Origin: Axinella damicornis
Lineage: Eukaryota; Porifera; Demospongiae; Axinellida; Axinellidae
Assembly: GCA_963931865.1 (NCBI GenBank)
Contig: OZ007513.1
Coordinates: forward strand, 2,649,731 to 2,713,730
Length of the DNA stretch: 64,000 nucleotides
Direction: 5' to 3'
The stretch's first letter is position 1; every line of letters starts with the position of its first letter. A program made the position numbers and the translations under genes. The notes under the pieces were generated by a model that was not told the origin of the DNA, made no database searches, and was given only the letters and a program-made list of their open reading frames with translations. Of the stretch, positions 24,541 to 35,981 are shown piece by piece.

Positions 24541-26508
24541 CCTTCGAACTATTTTTGAAGCTATTGGGTACTTACTAGCTATAGATTATCAGGCCATGTC
24601 TAGCTAGCTACCAGTTTTATTTATGAACCATTAATGCTTAGGTTGAAAAACTCAGCAGCGAAAGGGATAGGATGTATAGCAGTAGCAGATGTACAACTAA
24701 GCTGAGAGTGTGGAGGCTTAATTGGGTTCTATTCACTTACTAATAGGTAAATACCAACAAGCATGCTCGCATGGAAATGGTTCTAGCAGAATCTTCTATG
24801 CTGGTAGGGTGTAGCTACCTAGCCAAATGATGATCAGGTATGAAACATATATATATAGCAAAAAACTGGGGTGTCTCATAATCATATCCTGTCTCATAAT
24901 TGCCTCATGAGATAAAAATGCAGCCAATCTGCAGTACAGAGACGTTAACACTTAATACTCTCATGCACCTGATCTCCGACTGTGATACTACTTCCCTCTG
25001 TGCATTATGCTGTAACAGCTAGAGTTGGCCTCAGTGCTGGGCACACCTGATAAGCCATCATGCTAACCAGTGTATGGGCAGAGCTGGTGGTGTGGCCCGC
25101 CCCAACCCGCTCCCGTGACCCACTAGCTGCTTGGGTGAGACAAGGTGGGTGGACACACCCCTTGTGCCCCAGCACTAGATCACAGTGTGGCTATAAGCGA
25201 CAGCTAGTTGTAACCACACCGGAAGAAAATATAACTCTAGAACTGAGAGCTGAGAGCTATATAGAAAAGCAAAAAAAAAAGAAGAAAATGGACAGCCACC
25301 GATCACTCACAAACTGCCTACAATGCAACCGGCCTGAAAAACGTGCTCTGCGTAAACCAACCACCCTTACTGCGCAGTAGGCGGTGCTGCGCGGGCGCGC
25401 CGGCATGATCTATTAACCTGGGTTAACTGTGCCAGTTAACCCTCATTGAAACTTTGCCTACCATGGATTATTACAATGTATTATCTTGTTAAATCTATAC
25501 CATAGTACAATCACAACCTGTTGACAGCTTGTTAGTTAACTTGAAATGGTTTCGCGTATAGGGTCCTGCTGGTGGGAACGCACAGTGCAAATACTGGTGG
25601 TGGGAACGGCCTGGAAATGATGTAGCTATACATGTGTACATGTGTCTCACTATGTGACAGTGGTCTTCGGTGCTCAGTGATCTTCTTCTACTCTGCTACT
25701 TAGCTATAACTAGCGCTGATGTCACCACTGGAAATTCCCTGCAACTCATCTACTAAGGCCTATGCTGTCATGTATTTAGTGAACGATGGGAAGAGAGTCT
25801 TCTCCCAACACATAAAGCCAGGCTAGCAGCGTCATCCCTTCGCTAAGGTGCTCCTAACAACTAGTCTCGCGGCACACTCTACTTTCTCACGGAGAGCGCA
25901 ATAATTTCTCGTTTCAAGACCCGGGCCCGCTCCACAGCCCGCCCACGTGTAAGGAGTTACTTCTGTACTTTGACCCCCATGTTTATTTCGGGGAGTGCAC
26001 TGATTTTAACTGCGCATGCGTATGGATTTAGGGGAGCCCAGCTATAATACGTCGGATTTCCTGAATACTTCATACAGCCGAGTTGTGGATTAGTACACGT
26101 AACTAAGACAGTATCGGAACCAGACTAGTAACTACACAGGTGCAGTGAGGTCTACACTTTAATCAGAGCAGCTACGTTCTCACTTGCATTGGACACAGCA
26201 AGCTATATATCTACCGCCCGGAGAGTCATACACAAGGTGAATTCTTCGCAATACTGCGTTGCGGGCCTCCATTTCATGGGAGAAAACTTTCGCCAACTCA
26301 GCTTGAAAATATTTGGCGGAGAAACTTGCAAATCGCAGTTCGCCACACCCGCTGACGGGGCCGACAGTGTATCGAGCCAACGGCTAGTAAATAATAAGTG
26401 GACCATCTGGCTTTGCCATGGTACTGAAAAGTGAGTAAATTGAAGATCACGAGTACTTTATACCGATATCGGGACCGATTGCGATCGATTTTTGCGGATA
26501 AAAGTTTC

Positions 26509-26565
26509 GCTAATCCATGGATAATACACACTAATTTAGTGTGTATTGTCCATGCGCTAATCGCA
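26509..26565. repeat. Palindrome, 28-bp arms
   Basis: cgctaatccatggataatacacactaa is followed immediately by its near-perfect reverse complement (ttagtgtgtattgtccatgcgctaa). Confidence 0.8.
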
Positions 26566-27709
26566 ACAGAACGGAAAGTTTTCTCCCGCGATATATAGAC
26601 CCGCTATACGCGGCATAGATACCATGCAGTGTGATTGTTCTGTTCACAAACTCTGTGTTGTAGGGTATACCAGTAAACGGCGCGAACAACCGGTTAATCT
26701 ATAGTGGCAGCCTAGATAAAATTTACTTTACCTATTTTGCTTTGCTTTTCTGCTCATAATTTGCACCTATTCTGCTTTTCAGCTTATCTATGTTTTGCTT
26801 TTCATCGATGTTGCCTATTTCACTTCTTTTGCCATCAATAATGTTGCAGTTTGAAGTAACTTTCCACAAGATTTTAAGAAAAAAGTACATGTAGACGGTA
26901 TTAAAAATTAAATTATGGTGTTGGCAATCAAAGAGTACTTAGAGAACACTGCATGTGCTTATTCTTAAAGCCCACTACATACACTATTAAGTCACTGTAC
27001 ACCACCACTACATGGGCTATAACCAAACGAGCTTTCATTTGAAACTTTAGGCTATAGGGCGATCGCTACACAACTTGCCACTAGGCCTTGATAAATTTTG
27101 CTCAATACTTATAGCTACTGGTGGTCTGCAGTCCCAGATCCTGCCAGTGCTCCCATCCACCCCTAAACTGAAAGGCATGCAGAGTTGATTTGGGGAATTC
27201 ATACTGTTACAAATACTGAGGAATGGACGGATAAACACAATTATGTGTCACCAATTTATAAACAAAACTGTCATTAATATTGTAGGGATAGCAGAACGGC
27301 AAAAAACAGGGAGACAAAGTAGCTAGGTAGCTATAGGGATAAAATCCTACCCCACAGATCTTTTCACGTAGCATGCTGGGGCGGAGAAAATCGGCAGTGG
27401 TGCCAGTACAGGTGTCCATTCTAAAAGTTATATTCAAACAGCAGTAATTGCTCAAGGTGACAGTACAAGTGTATTAATGAGTCAAAGTTATGGCAGGAAT
27501 GTTTCACTAGCTACATGCATTGGCCACTCACCAACAAAGTATAAACTGCCTAGCAACAGCATATAACTTAAAGGTGGCGGACATCTATCAGTCTTTGCAA
27601 AGGACGCGACTCCTAGCATGTGCATGGTTGCTGAAATTATAGCCTACTATAGATATATAGTAGGTTAATAAGCGGCTAGCTGTGCACCATGCATCAAGTA
27701 AACTTCATC

Positions 27710-27784
27710 TAGCCTCGTTGCCAGGCATATACCCCCGTCACTTTTCGATGCTACACAGGGGGGCCGGGACCTGGGAACGAGGCT
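27710..27784. mobile_element. Short fold-back, tagcctcg family
   Basis: Left tagcctcgttgccaggc, right cctgggaacgaggct. Confidence 0.7.
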
Positions 27785-28094
27785 GAACTTCACATAGATC
27801 ACTAAATATGTTACATAAAACAACAATTGTGAATATAGCTAGGTACATATTATACAGTCATGAAGGCTGCAATTACCTAGCCGAGAGAGCCTGGGACCGG
27901 GGCTAACTTTTACTCCTGCTTACTAGTGTGGATGTGGTTTCCCATATGAAAATGCCATATAGTAGGCCTGCCCATGCACGTTCAGGGTTTCATCAAAGAT
28001 CCTATGGCCGATTTGTGTCAGCACCTTCCCCTTGGTACATAGCTATAGATATAATTATGTACCATCAAGATAGAATGCCAGTGATTTGTCACGT

Positions 28095-28231
28095 AACAGG
28101 TGTATGTAACTCACAGACCACCCGGAAGACTGACAGCTTGCAACTCAGATAACAAAAGCAATGATTGCTTTTGTTATCTGAGTTGCAAGCTGTCAGTCTT
28201 CCGGGTGGTCTGTGAGTTACGCACACCTGTT
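28095..28231. repeat. Near-perfect 137-bp palindrome
   Basis: Arms of ~66 bp (aacaggtgta...gataacaaaagcaa and its reverse complement ttgcttttgttatc...cacctgtt) with a ~5-bp loop. A diverged single arm follows at ~28385-28450 (cacagaccatgcaccctgaa ... cagcttgcagttcagatga). Confidence 0.92.
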
Positions 28232-28251
28232 GTGTACCTATAAACATAACA

Positions 28252-28336
28252 GTGGGATGATGAGCACATGTAACCTTGAATCTACTCTGAAAGGCATTTG
28301 AGCAGATTCAAGGTTTACATGTGCCCATCATCCCAC
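28252..28336. repeat. 85-bp palindrome, adjacent to the previous one
   Basis: gtgggatgatgagcacatgt on the left, acatgtgcccatcatcccac on the right, with inner ccttgaatct/agattcaagg pairing. Confidence 0.9.
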
Positions 28337-28562
28337 GAACAATACTTGCAGTGAATTCATTTAGCTATAGCTAACAGGATAGGATTACATAACACACAGA
28401 CCATGCACCCTGAAGACCAACAGCTTGCAGTTCAGATGACGAAGGCAACAGTAACAAAATCCGCGCGGCGCGGCGCGGTCGATGATGGCGCCACGTGCGA
28501 TTACAAAATGGGCGGAGCCAAGAAACTGATAATGGGGCGGTGGGAAAAGAATCGCCTCGACT

Positions 28563-28742
28563 TAGCCTCGTTCCCAGGCCTTTGACCCCAGAGTCTGTCG
28601 CTTGCAGTACTCCCAGGCCTTCTGACCCCATGCAGAGTCTGTCGCTTGCAGTATTCCCAGGCCTTCTGACTCCTGCGTTTGTCGCTTGGTACTACTGCAA
28701 GCGACAAACGCTGTGGTCAGAAGGCCTGGGAATGAGGCTAGC
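28563..28742. mobile_element. Fold-back element with internal duplications, tagcctcg family
   Basis: Starts tagcctcgttcccaggcct and ends aggcctgggaatgaggcta. The left half holds three tandem copies of a cccaggcctt(c)tgac...gtcgcttg module; the right half holds one inverted copy. This suggests local amplification of one arm. Confidence 0.8.
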
Positions 28743-29348
28743 CTCGACTTGTACAGAAACGTCCGAACGTTATCTTTGTGTTGAGTATAACACCTTTATA
28801 TTAGGGCCGCTTGAACCAATATTTTTTGCCGCACACCATGCACACTAGCCTCGAACCCAGGCTTGACCTCCCAATCATGGAGGGCATGGAGGGCATACAT
28901 GGTATTACACTCAATTATTTACTCTAGTAGCTGTCAAGCTAGCTAAGTCAAACAACAATAACTAGCTTCACTCAAACAACTGCATCAATCTTTCAAAGTT
29001 CGAGCATGGTAGATCACATGCGCAATTGCACAACTCATGAATACGGAAATAGTAACCTGAATACAGGAAATTAAGAACATAAAATAGCAATACAATCAGT
29101 CCACAACGGTACGTTGGCAAAATGCTGCAGGAAATGAAACTTCTGGGGGGGCTGTTATGAATCAGGTTGCAGTGCCGGTACCGGTGTGCTGTTCTATAAC
29201 TGCTTACTGGTAGTCCATGCCACTTGCACCTCAGCTAACCAAAACAGCAATGATTTGAAATTTTTTTTATGGTAGCTACATGCTCGCAATCAAGTGTTCA
29301 CTATAATACCATGATTTCCCTCCACCTACTTATGTAGAATCGCGAAGA

Positions 29349-30517
29349 ATGCTTTCAGTTTCCCTACTGCTGATGGTTCTGATCTGTTCTGTACCTGTTC
29401 ATTCCAATAATGTTACTGAAGACTACTTGCTTCAGGAAAAGCTTGAGAAAGCACTTCTTGATGATCCAGGCAACCTGTACCAGTTACAAGCAAAGTTCCC
29501 ATTGGGTGACAATCCTTTCATCAAGTGTGTCCCGGTTACATATGAAATCACTGAAACACAACAGGTTAACTGCACCAACTGCACCCGTGGATACAATGAG
29601 ACATTCTTGTGGACCTCATTTGATACCAGCAACATAACAGGAAGCCTATTGTTTACATGGGCAAAGAGTGGACTACGCGTTTTTGGTTTCAGTGACTGGG
29701 CAACACCATGCAAGTTTAATGCTACTGAAGATGGAATTGTGCTTCACCTGCTTGTTGATGAACTTCCCAACATCCCAGACCTGGAAAACGTTCTGATATA
29801 TATCTTGAAGCTTATTACGGAAGAGGTAAATAGCTATAAGCTGCATTCAAGATAGTGATTAGCCCATTCTTAATTTCTCATCACGTACCCACCCACCCAT
29901 TTTCTAAACCACCTTCACTATAATGGGAAGACACTAATTTAGTGTACGTTGTATAAGGGTTGTCGGTCAGTGGTCTGCAGAATGTACCACAGGTGCTCAA
30001 AGTAATATTTAGATACCACTTTGCAGTGCATTACGGGTTTTAGTGCACGAGGGCAATCTAGTTAACGGTCGAGGGCGAGATAACGCATGAGCCGAAGGCG
30101 AGTGCATTATCCGCCTGAGCCCGAGACCGTTAACTAGATTGCCCGAGTGCACTATAAGCCCCTAACGCACTGCAAACTGGTATCTAAACTATACTTAGTG
30201 CAACTCACTGACCCGAGACGAGATACCTGAATACGCCATTCAATATCCAGTATAAAGATGGCTCCTACCCACCGAACCTCACAAACTTTAAGGAGAAGAA
30301 GAGAGTTTGTGCATAACTGTTTTATTGACTGCTTAATCGTTATTAAAAGTTTTGTCACTGCAATTCATGTTCATGTGCCGGAGGGGGTCCAAATGTTGCA
30401 GTAAAATAAGTTTCCGGGGGTCCTTATTGCTCAACAAAATTAGTTCCAGGGGGTGGTCCAAACTTTGCAGTAAAATAAGTACCGGGGGGTCCGTTTTAAT
30501 TTTATCAACAAATTGGT

Positions 30518-30553
<36 letters not shown>

Positions 30554-31850
30554 CAATTTGGGGTGTCAGGCCCTTGCTTTTGAACCCTGTGCAGTAACTT
30601 TGGTGTGAAGAAGGGGGTGGGCACTTGATACATACTCTACAGTAATTTTGTTGCACTACACCTGTTCAGTTTGTAATGTCATGAGTCTAACCAGTTCGCA
30701 TGGATGTGGCTGCTTCTCTTTATATGCATTCTATGCATACTCGGTCTGCACACAGCTGAAAGCTTATGCACATGCAAATGGAGATGTGCCATCCCCCGAG
30801 ATGATCAAGGAAAATCTGGGATACGCTCAGAAATGGAATAAAGAAGATGTACATGTGATTACTCAAGGGGAAGCAATAGTGATTGCTGCATCAGTACTAC
30901 TAGCAGTTTACTCCATCGTTTTGATGATAGCCATTGTTCCAACAGTATGTAACAAACTCGACGACCAAACCCAGTCAAGGAAGAACTACTTCTACTTGTA
31001 CTTTTGGTCTTCAGTTCCTCTGATTTATGTGCTTGTTGTTTGTTTATATTTTTATGGATTGGATCAATCTCAGTCTGCCACAATCATTTATGGGCTAAAT
31101 GTTTTCTACATCAATATGGTCACAGTTATTTCTTCAGTGGTTGCAGTGTGTTTCAGTTTGTTTTACTGCATGATTAGTGATGAAAAACCTAAGAGCATAC
31201 CCTTCCCACTTATATGTTTTTGTGAATGTTGTCTCAATGACGTTTATCATTGCATGAATAATTGTTGTGCTATTTTCATGACTTCTGGCATATTAGTATA
31301 TCTCATGTTTGCTTTCCCAGCCATCGTTATTGCTTATTATGTATTCCCTTCGAGAACACTTGTTCTGCTGAGTTTCATTCAAGTTGCTTTAATAGTCTTG
31401 GTTTTGAGCATCACATTATTTCTGTACTTACTGGAGAGAATGTGTATACTGTGCCTTCGGGCATGTTCTCGACAATTGAAAGATCCTGAAGCAGCAACAC
31501 AAGAATTATTGGTTAACTTGGTGGAAACTGAGGAAAATGAAAACACATCACATCGTCATCACAATCAACATGATATCAAGGACAAAACGGTCTGCTGTTT
31601 GATCTGTTGTAGTGCATTCAAAGCAGTGGTTGTACTTTTAGGTTTCATGATTCTTTTTTTCCTGTTGGTTGTCCTGGGAATGATTGTAGTTACACAATCC
31701 GCTGAAGAAATCAACCGATTTGATCAACTTTTAACCATTCTTCCAACCATTCTCATCAACTTCATCATCTGGAGTTTCAGAGCTAAATTATTCCACCTGG
31801 GAAAGACACTGACAGAAATAGTCAACCCTCCTATAAAGAAAACAGCATGA
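29349..31850 (+). CDS. Signal-peptide-bearing seven-pass membrane protein, unknown family, two exons
   Basis: Exon 1 (29349-29825, ends GAAGAG|GTAAAT) and exon 2 (30756-31850, after tctgcacacag) join in phase 0 to 523 aa. Residues 1-18 are a signal peptide (LSVSLLLMVLICSVPVHS). About 175 residues of predicted ectodomain follow, with several N-glycosylation motifs (NVT, NCT, NET, NIT) and a CTNC pair. I then count seven hydrophobic segments in exon 2, beginning with EAIVIAASVLLAVYSIVLM and ending with LLTILPTILINFIIW. A Cys-rich loop (CFCECCLNDVYHCMNNCC) lies between segments 3 and 4, and a ~60-residue His/Glu-rich hydrophilic loop between 5 and 6. I recognise no GPCR signature (no DRY or NPxxY) and no other family. 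A fold-back element and a 32-G run occupy the 930-bp intron. A copy of its 3' end lies at 35008-35245. Confidence 0.75.
30008..30188. repeat. Fold-back element in the intron of the seven-pass gene
   Basis: Arms 30008-30073 (tttagataccactttgcagt ... ctagttaacggtc) and 30126-30188 (gaccgttaactag ... actggtatctaaa), 52-bp spacer. Confidence 0.88.
30520..30551. repeat. 32-G homopolymer
   Basis: Uninterrupted G run in the same intron, within a G-rich stretch (30375-30625) of ggggtcc-type short repeats. Confidence 0.95.
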
Positions 31851-32702
31851 CACCATAATTACGGCACCTCACGTGTATGTCTGATCTTAAGTTCACTACT
31901 TTGTAGTTTTGATAGTGATACTGGCATTCACATTTTATGTATTGCATGGTGTAAAATAATCAGACAGTCGTGATTTGTGTACTGGCATTTGATGATGGCT
32001 ATAGTACTGAGCACAGCTAGTATTAGTTACGTATTATCAATATTGTACTGAATTACCGGGTATTTGATTGTACTGTGATGTGCATGTAGCTATTTTAGCG
32101 GCTGCAAAAATTATCTTCACTCAAGTTGCAAAGTGTAGATCTGGAAGACACTGTGGGATCGATGAGCCTGAGCAGGATTGGCACATGCATGCATGTGCTT
32201 ATTAATTGCATGTAGCTAGCTATAGCTGTGATCGAAGCACGAGTACAGATGATGATTTCAACCATGCACTCAGTTGAGTCGGGCAATTAAATCTATAAGG
32301 TGGAGTTATTGAGGAGCATTGGAATCTCTAGTATTAGATGTGCATGTGACATATTTGGTTGCAGTTGCAAAGCGAAAGATCTAGACATACATGTGGGACG
32401 AGCCAGAGTAGGACTGGCACATGCATGGACATAATTATTATAATTGCATCATGTCATGCAGCTGCATGTGATTGAAGCATGAGTGTTGATGATGATGGGA
32501 AGTCAAGGGTACGTTGCTGTACGTATACAGTCATTCCAGCCACTCAGTAATGTATGAGTTGAGACACCAAGTATACTTTAGCTAAAGCTTACCATGCCTC
32601 TAATATTTCTCGTAGTGCACGAGCATAAGCAGTAACTTACTTTAACTGGTTTATTGCAACATCTACGAAGTGCCTTTTCCGGTGCTATAATATTATTTTC
32701 CA
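31851..32702. other. 3' flank of the seven-pass gene, no gene
   Basis: The first ~150 bp are the duplicated 3' flank (see 35008-35245). Two diverged copies of a cgaa(g/a)catgagtacagatgatgat-type block occur at ~32095-32280 and ~32340-32495. No coding region seen. Confidence 0.5.
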
Positions 32703-34275
32703 GTGTGGTTGTGCCAGTGTATAAAGGTGGTGGTAAGGATCCTACAAGTGTCCACAGCTACAGGGGGCACTGACATCGGTGGTGGGGAAGGTCTTCGAAT
32801 TTCTCATTTTGGCAAGGCTGAAGGACGTGCTGTTGGAAACTGGCATACCGCATGTAAACCTTCAGGAAGGAGGTTGCATGTGCCGACGCAATTTTTGCCA
32901 CCCAGGAGGCATTGCTTGGTACTTGACAAGTGGTAGAAGGGTCTACATGTGCCTTTTTGACCTGCAAAAGGCCTTTGATTCCATTGAGTACCCGGTACTT
33001 CTCCACCGTCTCTAATAAATGGAAGGCTGTGGAGGATCATGAGAAGTTGGTATGCTGGCACAGAGTAGCTATAGGGTGCATATGCAGAGTAGAAGCTACA
33101 CCGTGGAGAGGGGTGTCCGGCAGGGTTCGGTGCTGTCACCTGTTCTGTTCCTGATGGTGATGGACCCTCTGTTGCGTCGCTTAGAGGAGTCTGGCATGGG
33201 TCTCTCGGTAAACAGCTACTACGCAGGGTGGTTCTTGCATGCAGACGACATTAGGACTTTGACCAGTAGTAGCACATCCTTGGGGGAGCAGATAGTGAAG
33301 GTGGAAGAATTTGCGAGTCAGAACTATCTGAAGTTAAATGCGCAGAAATGTGAGGTGGTTGTGTTCTCGGAAGACCATGCAAGCCAGTTACCTGAGTGCA
33401 GCATTGATGGTGTCGTGGTTCCTGTCAGTGATACGAGGAAGTGCCTTGGGTACTGGTGGAAGGGGGACCTGATGGCAACCAGGGCAGTGCATGGCGGAGA
33501 ATGTGAAGAAGGCTAGGAGGAGCTTCTTCCTTTACGGGGGCATGGGTGTGTTTCAGGGGGATCTTAGCCCTCTCTCCTCCAGGTCGGTAGTGGAGGTGTG
33601 TGTGATTCCCGTGTTGCTATATGGCTGCGAGAATTGGATCCTATCAGAGGAGCTTTTGAGACAGCTGGAGTCCTTTCTAGGGGAAATTGGGAAAAGGATC
33701 CAAAGTGGTCATCAAATACGGCAGTTGATGTGGTCATGGGGTGGTCCACAATCAGAGCAAGAGTTTTGATGAGGAAGTTGAACTTTTTGCGGAGGCTAGT
33801 GCTGGGGGACGGGAACAACCTAGGCTCTAGGATGATGCGATCTCTGACAGATGATGCTGAGTCGGTGTGTCTGGTGCGGGAGTGCAGGGAACTTGAGGAG
33901 GCCTTTGGTACCAGCTACACTGATAGGATCCTGATGATCGAAGAGGGAGAATGCCCGCATCCCCGGGTGATGAGGGAGGACATTGTGAAAAGAGACAGAG
34001 AAGCGCAGTTAGTTAAATGCTCTCTAAGGGAGAAAAGCCCAGTAGTTGCAGATGTGGCCGGGCGTCACTGGGAAAAGCTGTGGGATGCTGCCTTGGATGA
34101 AGGGGCTCGCTGTATTGAGCAGATGAGGGGCTTGGTAAGGATGCTGTGCCACAAGTGCTTCGGTGATGGGTCCAGCTGCCCGTATGAGCACCACGATGTA
34201 ACAGAGGACATGATGAACTCCCTTTCAAGACTTAACTTTGATTGTTTGCAGAAGTTTCGCTACCATTATTATTAA
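32703..34275 (+). mobile_element. Non-LTR retrotransposon (LINE) reverse-transcriptase fragment, broken
   Basis: Reverse-transcriptase region of a LINE. Visible in order: VVGKVFEFLILARL, CLFDLQKAFDSIEYPVLLHR (RT motif A region), RGVRQGSVLSPVLF (motif B), FLHADDI (motif C, a HADD variant of the usual YADD/FADD), KLNAQKCEVVVF, then a long C-terminal part ending ...QKFRYHYY and a stop at 34275. The main frame has a stop at 33013-33015 and shifts near 33490 and 33600-33700, so it is dead. The 5' part (endonuclease) is missing. A 3' fragment of the same family is at 6020-6540. The closest clade cannot be fixed without a tree. Confidence 0.88.
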
Positions 34276-34434
34276 TGTCCTTCCGTATTTGTAACGTTCC
34301 CCTCAGGGGTATTCGATCATTCATTCATTAAGCAATCGGTTTTGTCCGTCAGTCAGTCAGTCAGTCGTCTATCTGTTAGTCAGTCGTCTGTCTGTCAGTC
34401 AGTCGTCTGTCTGTCTGTCAGGCGAAAAAAATTG

Positions 34435-34740
34435 AAATTTCGCCACATAGACCCTCATAAACCATCGAAAGGGAGTCAAATAATAGCAAATAGCAAAAAA
34501 CTGCTCTATGTGTACCTGACTGAAGTCAAGGCGCTTCGTTTCGCTGTATTTCGGCTAATTCCTACTTTTCATAACTATTCATAACATGGCTCCACCTCTT
34601 CGTGACCTCAGAGTCCCATCAAGAACAGGACACGCGAAATTTCATGCTTCGAGATGACCGCTAGCAAACAGTGTTTTCTCACGATTTATGTACTTCACAG
34701 ACATCGTGGCTATTGTTTCGGCTGTTGTTTCCGGGCAAGT
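34435..34740 (+). repeat. Dispersed repeat, inverted partner of 22905-23235
   Basis: Carries the same NSKKLLYVYLTEVKALRFAVF and KQCFLTIYVLHRH blocks in conceptual translation. Preceded at 34342-34425 by a gtcagtcagtcagtcgtctgt simple repeat. Confidence 0.75.
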
Positions 34741-34749
34741 GGAAAAGGC

Positions 34750-35007
34750 AGATACTGTCGGACGCGGATGCGGACACGGACACGGACACGAACCAAAACT
34801 CATTTTTCAGCCCTTTGGTGGAGGTGTGTGTTATTCATTTGCTAAAGTTGCTTGCTTAGCCTATTGAACCGCGTCTTTCATGTTTTACCTCGAGTCAACA
34901 GAGGTCAAAGGCCACTAGTCTCGGTCCCAGACCCAAACCCACCCCAGCGCGGATCGGAATTTCGGTTCGTGTCCGCGCCTGCGTCCGCGTCCGACCGTAT
35001 CCGCTAA
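34750..35007. mobile_element. Inverted-repeat element with ~45-bp GC-rich ends
   Basis: Left gatactgtcggacgcggatg ... gacacgaacc, right ggttcgtgtccgc ... gtccgaccgtatccgct. It separates the dispersed repeat at 34435-34740 from the duplicated 3' end of the seven-pass gene, and contains a tagtctcggtcccagac fragment at ~34917. Confidence 0.7.
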
Positions 35008-35245
35008 GTTATTCCACCTGGGAAAGACTCTCACAGAAATAGTCACCCCTCCTATAATATTATAAAGAGAACAGCACAGAAATAGTCACCCCTCCTAAAG
35101 AAAACAGCACGACACATTATGGCACCTCACATGTTTGATCTTAAGTTCACTACTTTGTAGTTTTGATAGTGATACTGGCATGCACATTTTATGGTTTGTA
35201 TGGTGTAAAATAATCAGACAGTTGTGATTTGTGTACTGGTATTTG
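35008..35245 (+). pseudogene. Duplicated 3' end of the seven-pass membrane protein gene
   Basis: Matches 31785-32000: the last codons (KLFHLGKTLTEIV.PPI), then the 3' flank (gatcttaagttcactacttt, gtgtaaaataatcagacagt). A ~45-bp internal repeat of gaaatagtcacccctcct is added. The rest of the gene is absent, so it is a fragment. Confidence 0.88.
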
Positions 35246-35981
35246 ATCATGGGGAACCCATGCAATTAATGGGTGACAGCCGGTTAACGAAAGCAAACAA
35301 TTATTATGAGGTTGGAATTCGGACCCAGCAATGTAGGTTGGAATTCAGAACCCCAAAATGTCCAGCTATTTTTATGTCTAGCAATAACCACATGTTAGTG
35401 ATTAACTACCTTTAGATACCATGCATGGATCTTAGCCTGACGAGACCTGAGCACTGCTCTCTAGGTTGGTCAAGAGTACGTAAGTAGGTTGCACAGAGTA
35501 GAGAACAACCAGTGTGGGTGTGTGATGGCCAACAGTAACTTCAATGCCTGCATCACTGATCAGATTACCTGAAGGGAAGGGGGCTCCATCATGCAACTAT
35601 AGAGGGAGATTGCCTCTCCAACTAATATCTGGTCCATTATACACTGCATGAGCAATCTTATAATACCAGTCTAGTCTCAGTCCCAGATCCAAACCAACCC
35701 CAGCGTGGATCACTTCCAGTATCACGCACAGGGTTGGATTGGGTCAGGGGCCGAGACTATTACCAGTCTCTGTCTTATGAATAATTATCTCTTTGGAGAA
35801 CTAATATTAGACAGACACAAAAGACATTATACTACAAGAGTCTAATACCAGTAATTATAGCGTAATACTTCATTGGTGCAGATACACGTACCAACAATAT
35901 ATGGCACTGCCCTCTGTAACAAAATAACTGCACATTAAATTTTACACAGTATAACTCGAAGTCAATTTCCATAAAATGTTT
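35246..35981. other. Intergenic; left boundary of the tandem duplication
   Basis: A tagtctcagtcccagatc element spans 35671-35760. From about 35735 onward (ggttggattgggtcaggggc) the sequence matches 48420 onward, so the duplicated unit begins inside this element. No gene. Confidence 0.65.

Larger units (their letters stand above)
23236..28094. other. ~4.9 kb without a recognised gene
   Basis: Holds one dispersed repeat (24414-24540), a palindrome (26509-26565) and a tagcctcg-type fold-back (27710-27784). A 62-codon frame at 24174-24362 and an 81-codon frame at 26189-26434 have no recognisable domain or splice context. The GC-rich stretch around 25380-25400 and the TE-like DNA around 26130-26600 are otherwise unexplained. 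Confidence 0.4.

Noticed and set aside
29349..31850. Calling the seven-pass protein a GPCR
   Set aside because: Seven hydrophobic segments but no DRY, NPxxY or other class signatures that I can see.
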